Position numbers and translations under genes: made by a program. The notes under the pieces are model-generated. The model was not told where the DNA came from. It saw nothing but the letters and a program-made list of their open reading frames with translations, and did not search any database. A stretch of DNA of 64,000 nucleotides from Tubulanus polymorphus (taxonomy: Eukaryota > Nemertea > Palaeonemertea > Tubulaniformes > Tubulanidae). This document shows positions 10,709-20,631 of the stretch, in pieces (positions within the stretch are counted from its first letter, which is position 1; the number at the start of each line of letters is the position of its first letter). The stretch lies in the NCBI RefSeq assembly GCF_964204645.1, contig NW_027437438.1:88001-152000 (forward strand), written 5' to 3'.

Positions 10709-10840
10709 CTGCAATGATAGAATTTGGTGAATTAAGGCATATATTCATTTGGTAAAAACTCTCACTAGATAATTTCAGAAATCATTTAAAGAATCTTCGT
10801 TTCATACGAAGTTTGGTAACTTAAAATTATGAACACTTAC

Positions 10841-11700
10841 ACGAGGTCGTTGAAATCATTTTCAAACGATTCTTTTCTATCAAAGGGACGAAATGGTTTG
10901 GTATCCACACATTTCCGTGCGACTCTCCAATTCTTGTCCACAATATATTAATTGGAGGTGACATTTTCCTATGGCATTCACGAGGCACCATTTCGGTATT
11001 TAGCAGTCTCACGTGCTGGTCCATCATACCAATCACAGGTGGATATACAGTTCGTATGTAGCGCCCAATAACTGTCGCCAATGCGTGAATTGTTATTTGT
11101 GGCGATTAGGCGTAATCAGTTGCTGCAGCCCTACATGTTTCCTCTATAGATGGCGATATTAATGCGTATCCCCTGTTCTCTGCTTCTTGTTCATAGAACT
11201 TCGTGTTTCTGACGAGGTCTGTCGCTGTCCTGACTCTGAGTTCATCGGCAAGTATTTCGGTTCCTAATTAAGCCATGGAAACTGCATTAAAGAGACAGTT
11301 TCCATCTCCTCTAACACGCACAGGAATAAGCCTGGTACGTTCACAATGTTTCGCGATAATTGATCGGCATCAGCGACTATTTCAGGAGTCAATTTCTGTT
11401 CGAATTGTCCAAAACTGGCCAGTTTGATGGCCACCATGTTGGCTGCTTTATGAAGGCCCTCCTTTCTTAGTATAGCGGCTTCGTATAGGATGAGTAGGCG
11501 GGTGTACATAATAGATCCACCGGGCTTGGAAAAACACTTGTTGCAATTGTATTTCAATTTCGATTGGCCCAGCAGCTCGAATTCTTCATACCCTATCTTC
11601 TCGCTTGCAGCATGACACCACTGCTTGCAGATAGGACAATAAACGCTGGGTTCCTTATCGCATGAAAGCATACATACCCCGCAAGGCCACTTGGTTTTAC
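10841..11700 (-). pseudogene. PHD finger and OTU-type cysteine protease exon
   Basis: The exon opens with a zinc finger in PHD order: WPCGVCMLSC, VYCPICKQWCH and YNCNKC (Cys/His spacing typical of a PHD, though the domain is small). About 100 codons later, after a frame change near 11310, the OTU active-site motif GDGNCLFNAVSMA appears (11289-11309 for GDGNCLF; Asp and Cys present), then ELRVRTATDLVRNTKFYEQE, and after an in-frame TAA at about 11107 the second part, PPINILWTRIGESHGNVWIP with the catalytic His in WIPNHFVPL. OTU domains remove ubiquitin or related tags. The ILWTR...NHFVPL form resembles the OTU-like fold of vertnin-type proteins. The exon ends at a GTAAGTG donor in phase 1. Confidence 0.78.
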
Positions 11701-12255
11701 CTAAAAGAAAATTTACAATATTAGTTTTAGGAAATTTGTATCATCAGTTTTCAGAATTTCAATTATCAATGCGGATTTTAAAATGTCAGACATCAGTTAG
11801 AAAGGTGATAATTTGTTAAACAATATCGGCCTGTGTCAATTCTACCACGTATTTCAAAAATTTTAGAGAAGTTGATTTATGTGTGATTGAAAACATTTGT
11901 AGATAAATACATGTTAATAAATACATCACATTCATATTTGGAGAAGGCTATTCGACGGACATTGCATGGCTATCAATTTAATTATTTCTCATAATAATAA
12001 TTCAAATCATTCGTTTGTATCATGCAAACATGGTAAGTTTAAATAATTTTGAACAAATGACACAATCATAAAAGAAAAAGAATCGGGCCTAAAATTGAAC
12101 TTTGATGAATTCCGCATGAATAAAAGTGACCCTTGAATGTCAAGAACAAAAAAAGTTATATCTTTGGTTCAAATAGATAGATTGTCTCTTAAATTTAAGA
12201 GTAAAATCTCTGTAAATTTATTATATCTGATAAAATTCTCTTGTAATATTCTTAC

Positions 12256-12361
12256 CTTTCGAATCATTTTTAATTTTGTTGCCACGTTTCTGACTAGCCC
12301 GTTTCTGATCATCGGAAGCTATTTGGCGTCGCGAAGGTTTTCTTGACCTTTTAAAATCCAT
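12256..12361 (-). CDS. First exon of the PHD-OTU-MULE gene
   Basis: ATG at 12361 opens 35 codons of a very basic peptide (MDFKRSRKPSRRQIASDDQK...), ending in a GTAAGA donor after one extra base (phase 1). The acceptor at 11701 continues in the same phase directly into the PHD finger (KTKWPCGVC). The Lys/Arg clusters could serve as a nuclear signal, which is inference. The 555-base intron between them has no other recognisable content. The start is chosen because it is the only ATG that joins in phase. Confidence 0.6.
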
Positions 12362-12473
12362 GGCTGTCCTCTATTAGTTGTTGAAATAGAATGACCCATC
12401 TTGGCCATTACCGCTTTTTATTTAGTTCGCCAAGAACTAATCACTAATTATCATACTAATAATTTCTATCCCT

Positions 12474-12944
12474 CAGAACAAAATTCTCATTCTGATTATC
12501 CGTTAGTTTGTAACTGTTTTTATGTGCTATTTCTAAATTTCTTTAATTTGTCCTTTGATCAAGATTCACTATTGTCTCGGGTTAACCCCCTAGTTTGCCA
12601 TGCCTTAATTCGTTAGTTTGTCTTTGTATTGTATTTCTAAATTTCTCTACGCTCTTGTCCTTGATTAAACTTTAATATTCACTATTATCTTGTTAAGATC
12701 CCCTAGTTTGCCTTGCCTTAATTCGTTTAGTTTGTAACTGTCTTTGTATTGTATTTCTAAATTTCTCTACGCTCTCGTCCTTTGATTAAACTTTAATATT
12801 CACTATTGTCTCGTTAAGATCCCCTAGGTTGCCATGCCTTAATTCGTTTAGATTGTAACTGTCTTTGTATTGTATTTCTAAATTTCTCTACGCTCTTGTC
12901 CTTTGATTAAACTTAAATATTCACTATTGTCTTGTTAAGCTAAA
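12474..12944. repeat. Tandem repeat, about 113-121 bp unit, about four copies
   Basis: Units are marked by CCCCTAGTTTGCC(A/T)TGCC at about 12589, 12702 and 12823, with CTCTACGCTC and TTAATATTCACTATTGTCT in each. The first copy is shorter and more diverged. AT-rich, no coding signal. It lies just upstream of the PHD-OTU-MULE start. Confidence 0.85.
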
Positions 12945-13106
12945 CAATTCAACTCTGGTCACCTTTGACTCTGGACATTGACAACTAGGGGCCTGAACAT
13001 CGGAAAAGCTTTTAACAAATCATCGTATCCTTTATTGAAACATACAGCGAACTGAAAAAAATCATATACATTCATTCTATTTATTTGTTTTTTTATGCGA
13101 GTCACG

Positions 13107-13242
13107 TCGCTAAATATATTAGATCTAGAGCTAAGTATATTAGATCTAGAGCTCCAGTGAGTTTCCAGTCGGCTCCGGTCGGTTTCCAGTCGGTTCCAGT
13201 CGGCTCCAGTCGGCTCCAGTCGGTTCCAGTCGGCTCCAGTCG
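13107..13242. repeat. Minisatellite of TCCAGTCGG(C/T)-type units
   Basis: First a 21-base duplication (CTAAATATATTAGATCTAGAG-like, 13111-13152), then about eight units of 10-12 bases based on TTCCAGTCGG and CTCCAGTCGG. A fragment with the same motif lies at 34017-34056. Confidence 0.85.
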
Positions 13243-15130
13243 GTATTTAGTAGGGGCGTTCTCGGGTGGTCCACTCATCAACCATTTTGCGGGCAACTGT
13301 GTGAGCTTCGTCGTTTCGTAGAGGCCATGCCTCTGGCCACTTCGTGAAAGCATCTTGTGCTGCTAGTATATAGCAGTTCCCTTTTCTGGTTTGACGCAAG
13401 GGACCAATAGTGTCGACATGTATTCGTTGGCCACGCCTACCAACAGGTGTTGACACAGGTGCTTTAGGCATTTTCGCAGGTGATTTACATTTGCCACATG
13501 TTCTGCATTTTTGTAAAAAACGTCGCACCATGCCCGTTAGTCCCATTGCCCATAATCGTTGCTTTGAGCTTTGTTTTTGTAGACCCAACCCTTGACCCAA
13601 TTCAGTGATTGCATTTTCGGCGGTGCTCGATGGGAGAACTACACGGTGTGATTGATTTGCGGAACCTGGTAGTGGTTTGAGGACTAGTAAACCATTTTGA
13701 AGGTGTAGACGCTCAAACAAACCAAACAAGCTCCTCAACAATCTGCCACACTGTTGTAAATCATGTCTTGGGGGTTTACCCTTTCCACCCGTGCTTACCA
13801 ACTGGATTTCTGGATGTCTGTTGGACATCTACTAGGTCCTGAAATGTTAACTGTATGGGGGCGCCCTTTTTAATTAGGTTGATACCTGGTGATGAAGGTA
13901 GACCTGTATCCCCACAGCTTCGGGCAATCGCCATGTTTTCGTGCTCTCCTTGGTATTCTAGAGAGCCCATCAGCGTTACCATGTAGCCTGCCAGCTCGAT
14001 GTTCAATTTGGAAATCGTAGTCTTGAAGTCGTTCCAACCACCTAGCGATTTGACCTTCTGGTTCCTTAAAAGTGTTGAGCCATTTCAACGCAGCATGGTC
14101 CGTCGAATGAGTTTTGGTCGCCCTTGAAGATAATGGCGGAAGTGTTCAACCATATCCAACATTTTTCTGCGAGTCGCACAATAGTTTTCTTCGCCCTACC
14201 CCATACGCAATGGCTATTTCGGTGCCGTCCAGTTGCTGCTGACTGAGGACTCCCCCTGTTGCGAAATTGCTAGCGTCACAGTCTATAAGATAAACTTACC
14301 CGCAGTCGGTAAGAAGTCCGGAAATGCCAATACTGGGGGTTCAGTCAGCTTCCTATTTAAATCTTGGAACACTTTCTCTTGTAGTGGACCCCATTTGAAA
14401 ACTTGATTTTTCTTCAAGAGAGTATTAAGTGGAGCAGAGATGTTAGAGAAGTCATCGATAAATTTTGAATAATACGTTACCAGACCCATGAAACTGCGCA
14501 CGTCAGTGACGCTTTGTAGTATAGGCCAATCAAAAACTTTGGCGCACTTATCCGGGTCAGTTTCGAGACCAGCTCCGCTGACAATATGTCCAAGAAATTT
14601 AATTCGCTTCTTCAACAGGGAGCATTTGCTCGGTTTCAACTTCAAATTTGCCCTCGAAAAACATTTGAAGACTTGGTAGAGTCTAGGTGTGATGCCAGAT
14701 CACATCATCTAAGTAGATTAAACAGGTTTTCCAAGCAACATTATCTAAAGCCATGGACATAAGTCTCAAAAAACAAGCTGGTGCATTACACAACCCAAAA
14801 GGCATTATGTTCCATTCGTATAGATGACGCTCTGTCGTGAAGGCAATTTTGGGTTTGTCTGACTCCTTAATCGGCACTTGCCAATAACAACAGTCTTCTC
14901 CACAGTCAATGTTACATCCAAATTTGGTCAGGAAGTTATTACCCAATAAGCAGTCTTGCGTAAGGTCGTCTAAAATAACCATCGGGACTATGAACTCTAA
15001 GCCACCTATACCCACAGTTACCTCAGCAATCCCCCGTATACACATATCCTGCCCATTTGCAGTGGTAATACTACCATTTACTGGCGCCATGGTGTAGGTC
15101 GCGCATAACAACGATTTGTCTGAGTGAAGA
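13243..15130 (-). pseudogene. pol: Second Ty3/gypsy copy, internally deleted
   Basis: From right to left: protease C-terminal part (EFIVPMVILDDLTQDCLLGN, 14683-15111), fused after a deletion straight into RT after its first catalytic box (ERHLYEWNIMPFGLCNAPA, then the YLDD box in CLIYLDDVI), RT thumb and connection (MKLKPSKCSLLKKRIKFLGH, DVRSFMGLVTYYSKFI; 14283-14645), an RNase H remnant (ARWLERLQDYDFQIEHRAGR; 13870-14088) and integrase with zinc site and first core Asp (RIHVDTIGPL, FTKWPEAWPL; 13247-13828). The integrase stops at 13247, next to the TCCAGTCGG minisatellite. No gag or LTR is seen. The deletion join keeps an open frame of 142 codons. Confidence 0.88.
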
Positions 15131-15278
15131 TGTTAGCTACATAAAAGCAATCCTATCGTGAAATTATTAAAAGTCATGTCAGTCGATAAACTTGGTTTCG
15201 TCAGTAACCGGCACTGGCCTCAAATTTGAAGAACTTGTGAGCTTCTGTCCTGGTCGATTTCCTCCCTACTTGATAGAC

Positions 15279-15494
15279 CTTTAAGCTTCGCTTTTTTCAG
15301 TTAAAACGGACATCTTTATTTAAAACCCGATTCAGGGGTGGTTGGCGCGCCCAGTCTCTCCAACCTTAGGAGAGACTGGGCGCGCCAACCACCCCCAGGG
15401 GCACGATTCCCTCACGGGCCTAATGTCTACTTAACAGACTTTTAAAGTTCACACTTTTTTCAATTGAAACAAACATTTTATCTAAAATTTGACT
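15279..15494. repeat. Perfect 27-bp hairpin between diverged direct repeats
   Basis: 15335-15361 and 15369-15395 are exact reverse complements with a 7-base loop. Each arm contains GGCGCGCC. The sequences on either side (about 15279-15333 and 15439-15494, both with CTTTTTTCA(G/A)TT and AAA(A/C)C(C/T)GA-like blocks) are similar in direct orientation, so an old tandem duplication seems to hold the hairpin at its junction. No gene lies between 15131 and 16790 and I recognise nothing else there. Confidence 0.85.
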
Positions 15495-16796
15495 CTTGAA
15501 CAATTGCTTACCCCAGTCTTTCTTACAGAATTGCATGCAGAGCTGAGCTAAAAGCCTACACAGTAGATCTCTTGGTATTTTGTGTTAACGGACATGTATC
15601 TACGTTCACATCTGCATCTCCGATATCGTGCGCATATGTTTAGGGAGACTTAATACAAAGTGGCGCGCTCTATCGGTAGCAATCATTGGTCGAACGTCTC
15701 TTTAATTCCAAAACCAGTTGAGGAGAATGCTGAATAGTCTATTTTCGATGACATGAGGCGAATATCTATTTATCTTATATCCATGCTCTCGACTCGCAGG
15801 TTGGCCTTTATCGGTTGTAACGCGTTGAGTATCGAGCCTTATCTCGGCCTATCTGACTCTACTTTCCCCTGAGTAAAAGTGTTTATTTGATATTTATTGT
15901 AAATGCGAGTAGAGATCCGAGAAGTGATCCAGACTGTGACAGACTGCCAAATTAACAATAAACTATCCAAACTGTGATGACACTAATTATATAACTCTTT
16001 TGATTACTAAATGAATACTGTTTATAACAACAACCTGTTTCTACTCATATCGTGTATCACTCAAATATAGTATTTTACAGATAATCTTAAGATACGTATA
16101 CATAATGATTATTTCACTATGTAAAGAAAAAAAGATTTAACGCATCGAACAGATCGCTTGTATGCAAGCTAGAGAACGCTCATTTGATTCACTTTCACTG
16201 ATCACTAGGTATCATCCGAACACGGATAGTATCCGACAGTAACCCACGAAACACTGGAAATTGATCCAGTTTAACACGACTCTAAGACCTATATTAAAGA
16301 AACCATCCAGAATACAATTTAAACGCGGGAAACACGGGAAAATCTCAATCTAAAATGCTGTACTAAGCATTGTGCAATATAGAAATCTTCTATGAACGAG
16401 GTGAAAATCATAAGTCTCCAGAGACTTTGCTCTACAGAAAAGTCCCTTAAAATCACCGAAGATATGTAAATGTTGCTATACCTTTGTGAAACTGGTTGTT
16501 GTGTTGCTCTGCCTCTATCGGTCCAGCGGTCCTCCCAGATACTATCACACAAGTCCACAACTGGGGCTCTCACCAATTCATCAATTTCATTTCAGGTTTA
16601 TTATGCTGATCCTTGGCACCTATTCTACACCTGCGACTTGTGCACCACTGGTCTGGAACGAATTCGCTAAACTAGGTACTGGTCAGAATGACACTTCTTT
16701 GTGGAATTTTTGTTTCATCGATGATAATTCCAGAAGTTTTATTTAATTGAATTTCTACTTTCTTTTATAGTTTATTGTTTGTGTCAGTTTTTTTTA

Positions 16797-18240
16797 CAGT
16801 ATGTACATCAGGGTAATGAACAAGAACATTTTCGCGGTAGATCAAATTGAAATTGATTATGAAAGTTTTATTCCATGTAAAATGTTGAATGTTCATGGCC
16901 GATACCTTAAAATCTTCAGATCGAGCCCGCAATATCGGAAATGTCGGCGAGATAATGAAAACAAAGACGTGCGGAAACCGAAAGAATGTCCACATTGCAC
17001 AATGCGCGTATAGCGCCTCGATAAACACTTACCGTATTGCAAAGGAAGTTATGACATAGCTCGTGAGTTAATTACACTTTACTCATCACATATCTTGTTG
17101 ATTATCAATTATGATTAATGTGTTTTAGGGCTCTCTTCTACTGGCTGTATGGCGGTCTTACTGCTGCAATTGCGTGATATGTAACTATGGAGCTAAGTTG
17201 GTCTTAGACTGGTCTTAAGTCTAAGCCATGACTATGCAACTGGCCCCTGTATTTGACTTTGAATAAGCCTTTGGATATTTCGAACAGATAGCTATGTGCA
17301 AAAATCAGAAGAACGAATAAATAGAGTAATCGTCACTATTAGATTCCCTAGACAGAGGAGGCGAATTCAGGTTATCCGCGTCTCTGTAGGCAAGCTGGAT
17401 GCTCACGGCGGGCAACTGATATTTTGATCAGCGCGCGCAGTGACGTCACGCAGAGCGTCCAAACTTAAAGGGTCCAAAGATCTATCTAAAATTTATCGTA
17501 TCAGCAAAGATCTGATCCTAAAACTACACACGACCAATATCTTTCATTTGGTACCGAAAACTTGTTCATGCATAGCGCACAGACCGTACCAACTCGTGAC
17601 AAAGTTTCGCCATTTGTCTCCTATGCGTAGTATAGATGAAGCTCATGCATTCTTAAGATCACGCAATTTTAAGTTCAGGTAACTACCTGAGATATTTCGA
17701 TACTTGTTACATCAGAGAGTCGATTATCATTATCATTGCTTTCTTACTAAGTGCAAGCGAGGGAGACCGATAAATCAAATCCTCAACAGACAGATGAAAT
17801 TTTGAGCGCCGTACCAAACAAAAATGAAACCTGATTCAGAGTATCCGCAGCTACTGGCAGACAACATTGTCTCAAAGTTCATTTCCTGGAGCTGCGGATT
17901 ACAAAATGTTGACACGAACGCTGCATCTCAAAGAAGGCAGCGGATTCGAGATATGCTGATCGCAACACAGTTTACTTTAAACGAACGTAAACTAAAAGAA
18001 TATCTAAATTTTTGATGTACGTCGAGTCTGTAAGTAAATACTTATCAATCACGCAATCGTCGACATTTTGAAATCTGCATCATATAGGCCTATATACATT
18101 AATCTTTCAATAGGTCGAGGTATCAAACATGAATCAAACAGCGGAAATCGTCAGTCGATCGCACGCGAGCACAGTGAATTGGACCACGATCGGCAAAAAA
18201 GACGAAGACAAAGCGATAAGCAATTGATAGACAGTGGTAT
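16797..18240 (+). CDS. Unassigned plus-strand exon candidates, one with a Cys/His finger
   Basis: Four open segments have splice-like edges. 16801-17013 follows a TTTTTTTACAG acceptor and encodes FIPCKMLNVHGRYLKIFRSS and then ECPHCTMRV, with a TAG followed in frame by RLDKHLPYCKG, so a CxxC...HxxxC finger is cut by a stop. 17440-17681 encodes a Lys/Arg-rich peptide (SRRASKLKGSKDLSKIYRIS) and ends at a GTAACT donor. 17824-18015 encodes YPQLLADNIVSKFISWSCGL and ends in TGA. 18114-18236 lies between an ATAG acceptor and a GTATGT donor and is open in one frame (DRQKRRRQSDKQLIDSG). I do not recognise the family and cannot show the segments belong together. Confidence 0.25.
17140..17247. mobile_element. 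Possible PIF/Harbinger-type terminal sequence
   Basis: The segment ends CCATGACTATGCAACTGGCCCC, preceded by short TTAAGTCTAAG/TTGGTCTTAGAC repeats. This resembles the GGGGCCAGTTGC end of the Harbinger fragment at 4384-4398 in inverted orientation. No partner end was found nearby. Confidence 0.35.
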
Positions 18241-18290
18241 GTTGATTCAAGCATTTTTCATAGGTTAAAATGGATTGACAGTTTTTTTGC

Positions 18291-18600
18291 TAAATGGAAC
18301 CTCCTTACATTGAACTTCACGGGACCAGACAATCTGTTTGTTATAACTGATAGTTCGCTATATCCAGTATGAAATAAATAAAAGTTGCTTACTTGAGACA
18401 AAATTCTTTATTTGTTATAACCAATAAATCGTTGTATCGGAGTTCGTTATAACAAGGTTCCACTGTAATGTGCGTATTTTATGAACTTAGTTATAACGAA
18501 CTCCGATACAACGATTCATCGGTTATAACAAATATAGAATTTCGTCTCAAGTAAGAAACTTTACTTTATTGGATATAACGAACTATTTCTGAGGAGGCTT
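18291..18600. repeat. Fold-back MITE, pogo/Tigger-like
   Basis: 18381-18452 and 18491-18562 are 72-base arms in inverted orientation with five differences and a 38-base spacer. The motif GTTCGTTATAACAAGGTTCCACTGTA matches ends I associate with Tigger/pogo-type elements (CAGTGGAACCT...), with TA next to it. No coding sequence. Confidence 0.7.
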
Positions 18601-18914
18601 GAATCATCTGACCTTGATGTATGTATCTATCTTGATCTGATACCCGAATGGTCATCACATGAAAAGTTCGGTGGACGATGAGGAGTGTCCTGTTACTTTG
18701 CCAAAAAAATCTGACCTGAATCCGTGGCCTTAGCTTCTTCATGGGTTGAGACTTTTATCTTTAAAATCATTCAGGTTTTTGATCAAATTAATTTCCACAA
18801 AATTCGGTAACCATCTTAGTCTCATTGGTTCTCATGCATAGATTTAAATAATCATTTTTTTCAGCATAACAGGTTATGATTACTTTCGTTATTTTCACCG
18901 TCCGACATAGATCT

Positions 18915-20512
18915 TTGTAAAGTGTTGCAATACCGGAAGAAACCGCCACCGAAAAGATATCAGGCGGAGTTACAGTCATACGATGTTGGATCCCCCATGG
19001 AAAGAGTAGCGGTCGATATCATGGGCCCTCAGCAGGAAACCACGGCAGGGAACCAATACATTATAGTCATAATGGACTACTTCACAAAATGGGTAGAATG
19101 TTACGCTGTACCGGACATCGAGGCCAAGACGGTAGCTGACAAACTTGTGACCGAATTCTTTAGTCGTTTTGGAGTGCCGAGGGAGCTGCACTCAGACCAG
19201 AGCTCAAACTTCCAGTCCCATCTCTTCCGCGAAATTTGTACCCTACTGGGGATCCACCAAACCAGATGCAGCCCCTACCGTCCTCAAAGCGACGGTATGG
19301 TGGAACGCTTCAATCGGAGCCTTAAAGCGATGTTGTCTTTAACAACAACTGACGACCCTTTTGATTGGGACTTACAACTTCCCTACGTCTCGATGGCCTA
19401 TCATTCCGCCCGGCACACCACTACAGAAGCGTCACCGAACTACCTGATGCTTCTGAGGGAGATCGATCTACCCATAGATCTGATCGTCGGACTTCCTCCG
19501 AAAGACCGGTATCCATCCATCCATCAACGACTACACTGCCAGCGTACAGACCCTAATGGAAACGGCACAAAGAGATGGGTCCTGCTAAAGTACGAAACTA
19601 CGAAATATGAAACGAAATTACGAAATATGGAGCGAAATTACGAAACGAAACGAAATAACGAAACTACGAAATTACGAAATGGAAATTTTTTTGCCAGTAG
19701 TGCTTAAATACGAACCGAAATACGAAACTAAATGGTCACATTTCAAACACACGCCCATACTATGGAGAAACGAGGTATTAATTTTTTAGGCTAAACACTG
19801 CAGGATATATTTTAAGGCACACTTCGTTCTCTAACCCGTAATTTATTAATCGCTACCTTCCAGTTGTATATGAGCATGCGCAGATCATTCTCCCTGATGG
19901 CATCGCTAAACTCAGTCGCGGCACGGAACCCTGCCACACTAGACCGGGTGCGCATGTTTAAGCCAGCTCCACGAATCCGTTGCTATAGCGCCAAAATTTT
20001 CGTTTCGTATTACATTTTATACTTTAGCAGGACCCGCGAAAAAAAGGCCATTTCGTTTCGTAGTTTAGCATTTCGTATAGTTTTTCGTTTCGTACTTTAG
20101 CATTTCTTAATTTCGTTGCATATTTCTTAATTTCGAAGTTTCGTACTTTAGAAGTAACCCACAGAGATGCTCGGAAGGCGCTCCTGAAAAACCCATCGCG
20201 ACGGAAAGCACTTTACGACCAAAAACGTCACGGGAAGCCGTACGACGCCAGCGACCAGGTTTGGCTCTTATCAACCCAAATTGACGGACGGAAATCCAAA
20301 CCGCAAACTCCAGTTGAACTGGACCGGGCTGTATACTGTAATAAAACGACTGAATCAGACGCCCTGTATGAGGTCCAGGACAAGCTGTCCAGCGCTCCTT
20401 AGATCGTGCACTTCGATCGACTTAAGCCGTATTTAGGAGTGCAGTACCGATCTCTACTGACGAGCCCGGAACTCAGACGAAATGACGATGACAGACGATA
20501 CAGAGACTAGTC
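18915..20512 (+). pseudogene. pol: Third Ty3/gypsy copy: integrase core and C-terminal domain, 5' truncated
   Basis: Starts abruptly inside the linker before the integrase core. The core has all three catalytic acids: Asp in MERVAVDIMGPQ, Asp in LHSDQSSNF, Glu in DGMVERFNRSL, followed by FDWDLQLPYVSMAYHSARHT. At about 19576 the frame is interrupted by a 584-bp insertion; beyond it the reading resumes with RDARKALLKNP, ALYDQKRHGKPY and VWLLS. A frame change and a stop follow near 20390, then HFDRLKPYLG and a stop at about 20510. The integrase would insert the element cDNA. No gag or RT is present. Confidence 0.9.
19577..20160. mobile_element. 584-bp TIR element with 8-bp target duplication
   Basis: Ends read GGGTCCTGCTAAAGTACGAA and, reverse-complemented, GGGTTACTTCTAAAGTACGA. 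Flanks aaagagat (19569-19576) and acagagat (20161-20168) agree in 7 of 8 bases, and counting the flank once makes the integrase frame continuous. The interior is built of AAATTACGAAACG-like short repeats in one half and their complements in the other; a second internal copy of the end (ACTTTAGCAGGACCC) sits at about 20023-20037. No ORF. 8-base duplications fit hAT, P and a few other families; the GGGT ends do not settle which. Confidence 0.75.
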
Positions 20513-20631
20513 GTAAACCCAGGGGCCGTACCTGCTGAAAACGCCAACGCCCAGATTATCTCTACTTGTAGGCACTGTCTACTGTTTTAAACAGCAAAGT
20601 AGTCAATCGCTCTTTGTTCTTTTATTTTAGG

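Larger units (their letters stand above)
5545..12361 (-). pseudogene. Spliced PHD-OTU-MULE transposase gene (decayed)
   Basis: A minus-strand gene rebuilt from splice sites and phase. Exons: 12256-12361 (ATG), 10841-11700 (PHD, OTU), 10640-10708, 9675-9707, 9440-9496, 9254-9355, 9070-9144, 8029-8982 (interrupted by a hAT-like element), 7608-7945 and 5545-7503 (MULE transposase and tail). All introns are GT...AG. The junctions from exon 1 to exon 7 all keep phase 1 and an open frame, and 8-9 and 9-10 also agree; only 7-8 is off by one base. The protein would carry a basic N terminus, a PHD-type zinc finger, an OTU cysteine protease with DGNC and NHF boxes, a variable linker, a Mutator-like transposase and a charged tail. 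Frameshifts near 11310, 7085, 6870, 6540 and 5990, plus in-frame stops, show it is now dead. That it is one gene is inference from phase; the domains are seen directly. Confidence 0.7.

Noticed and set aside
13085-13353. ORFs with SRLQSVPVG- or GTDWSRLEPT-type repeats
   Set aside because: Translations of the TCCAGTCGG minisatellite.
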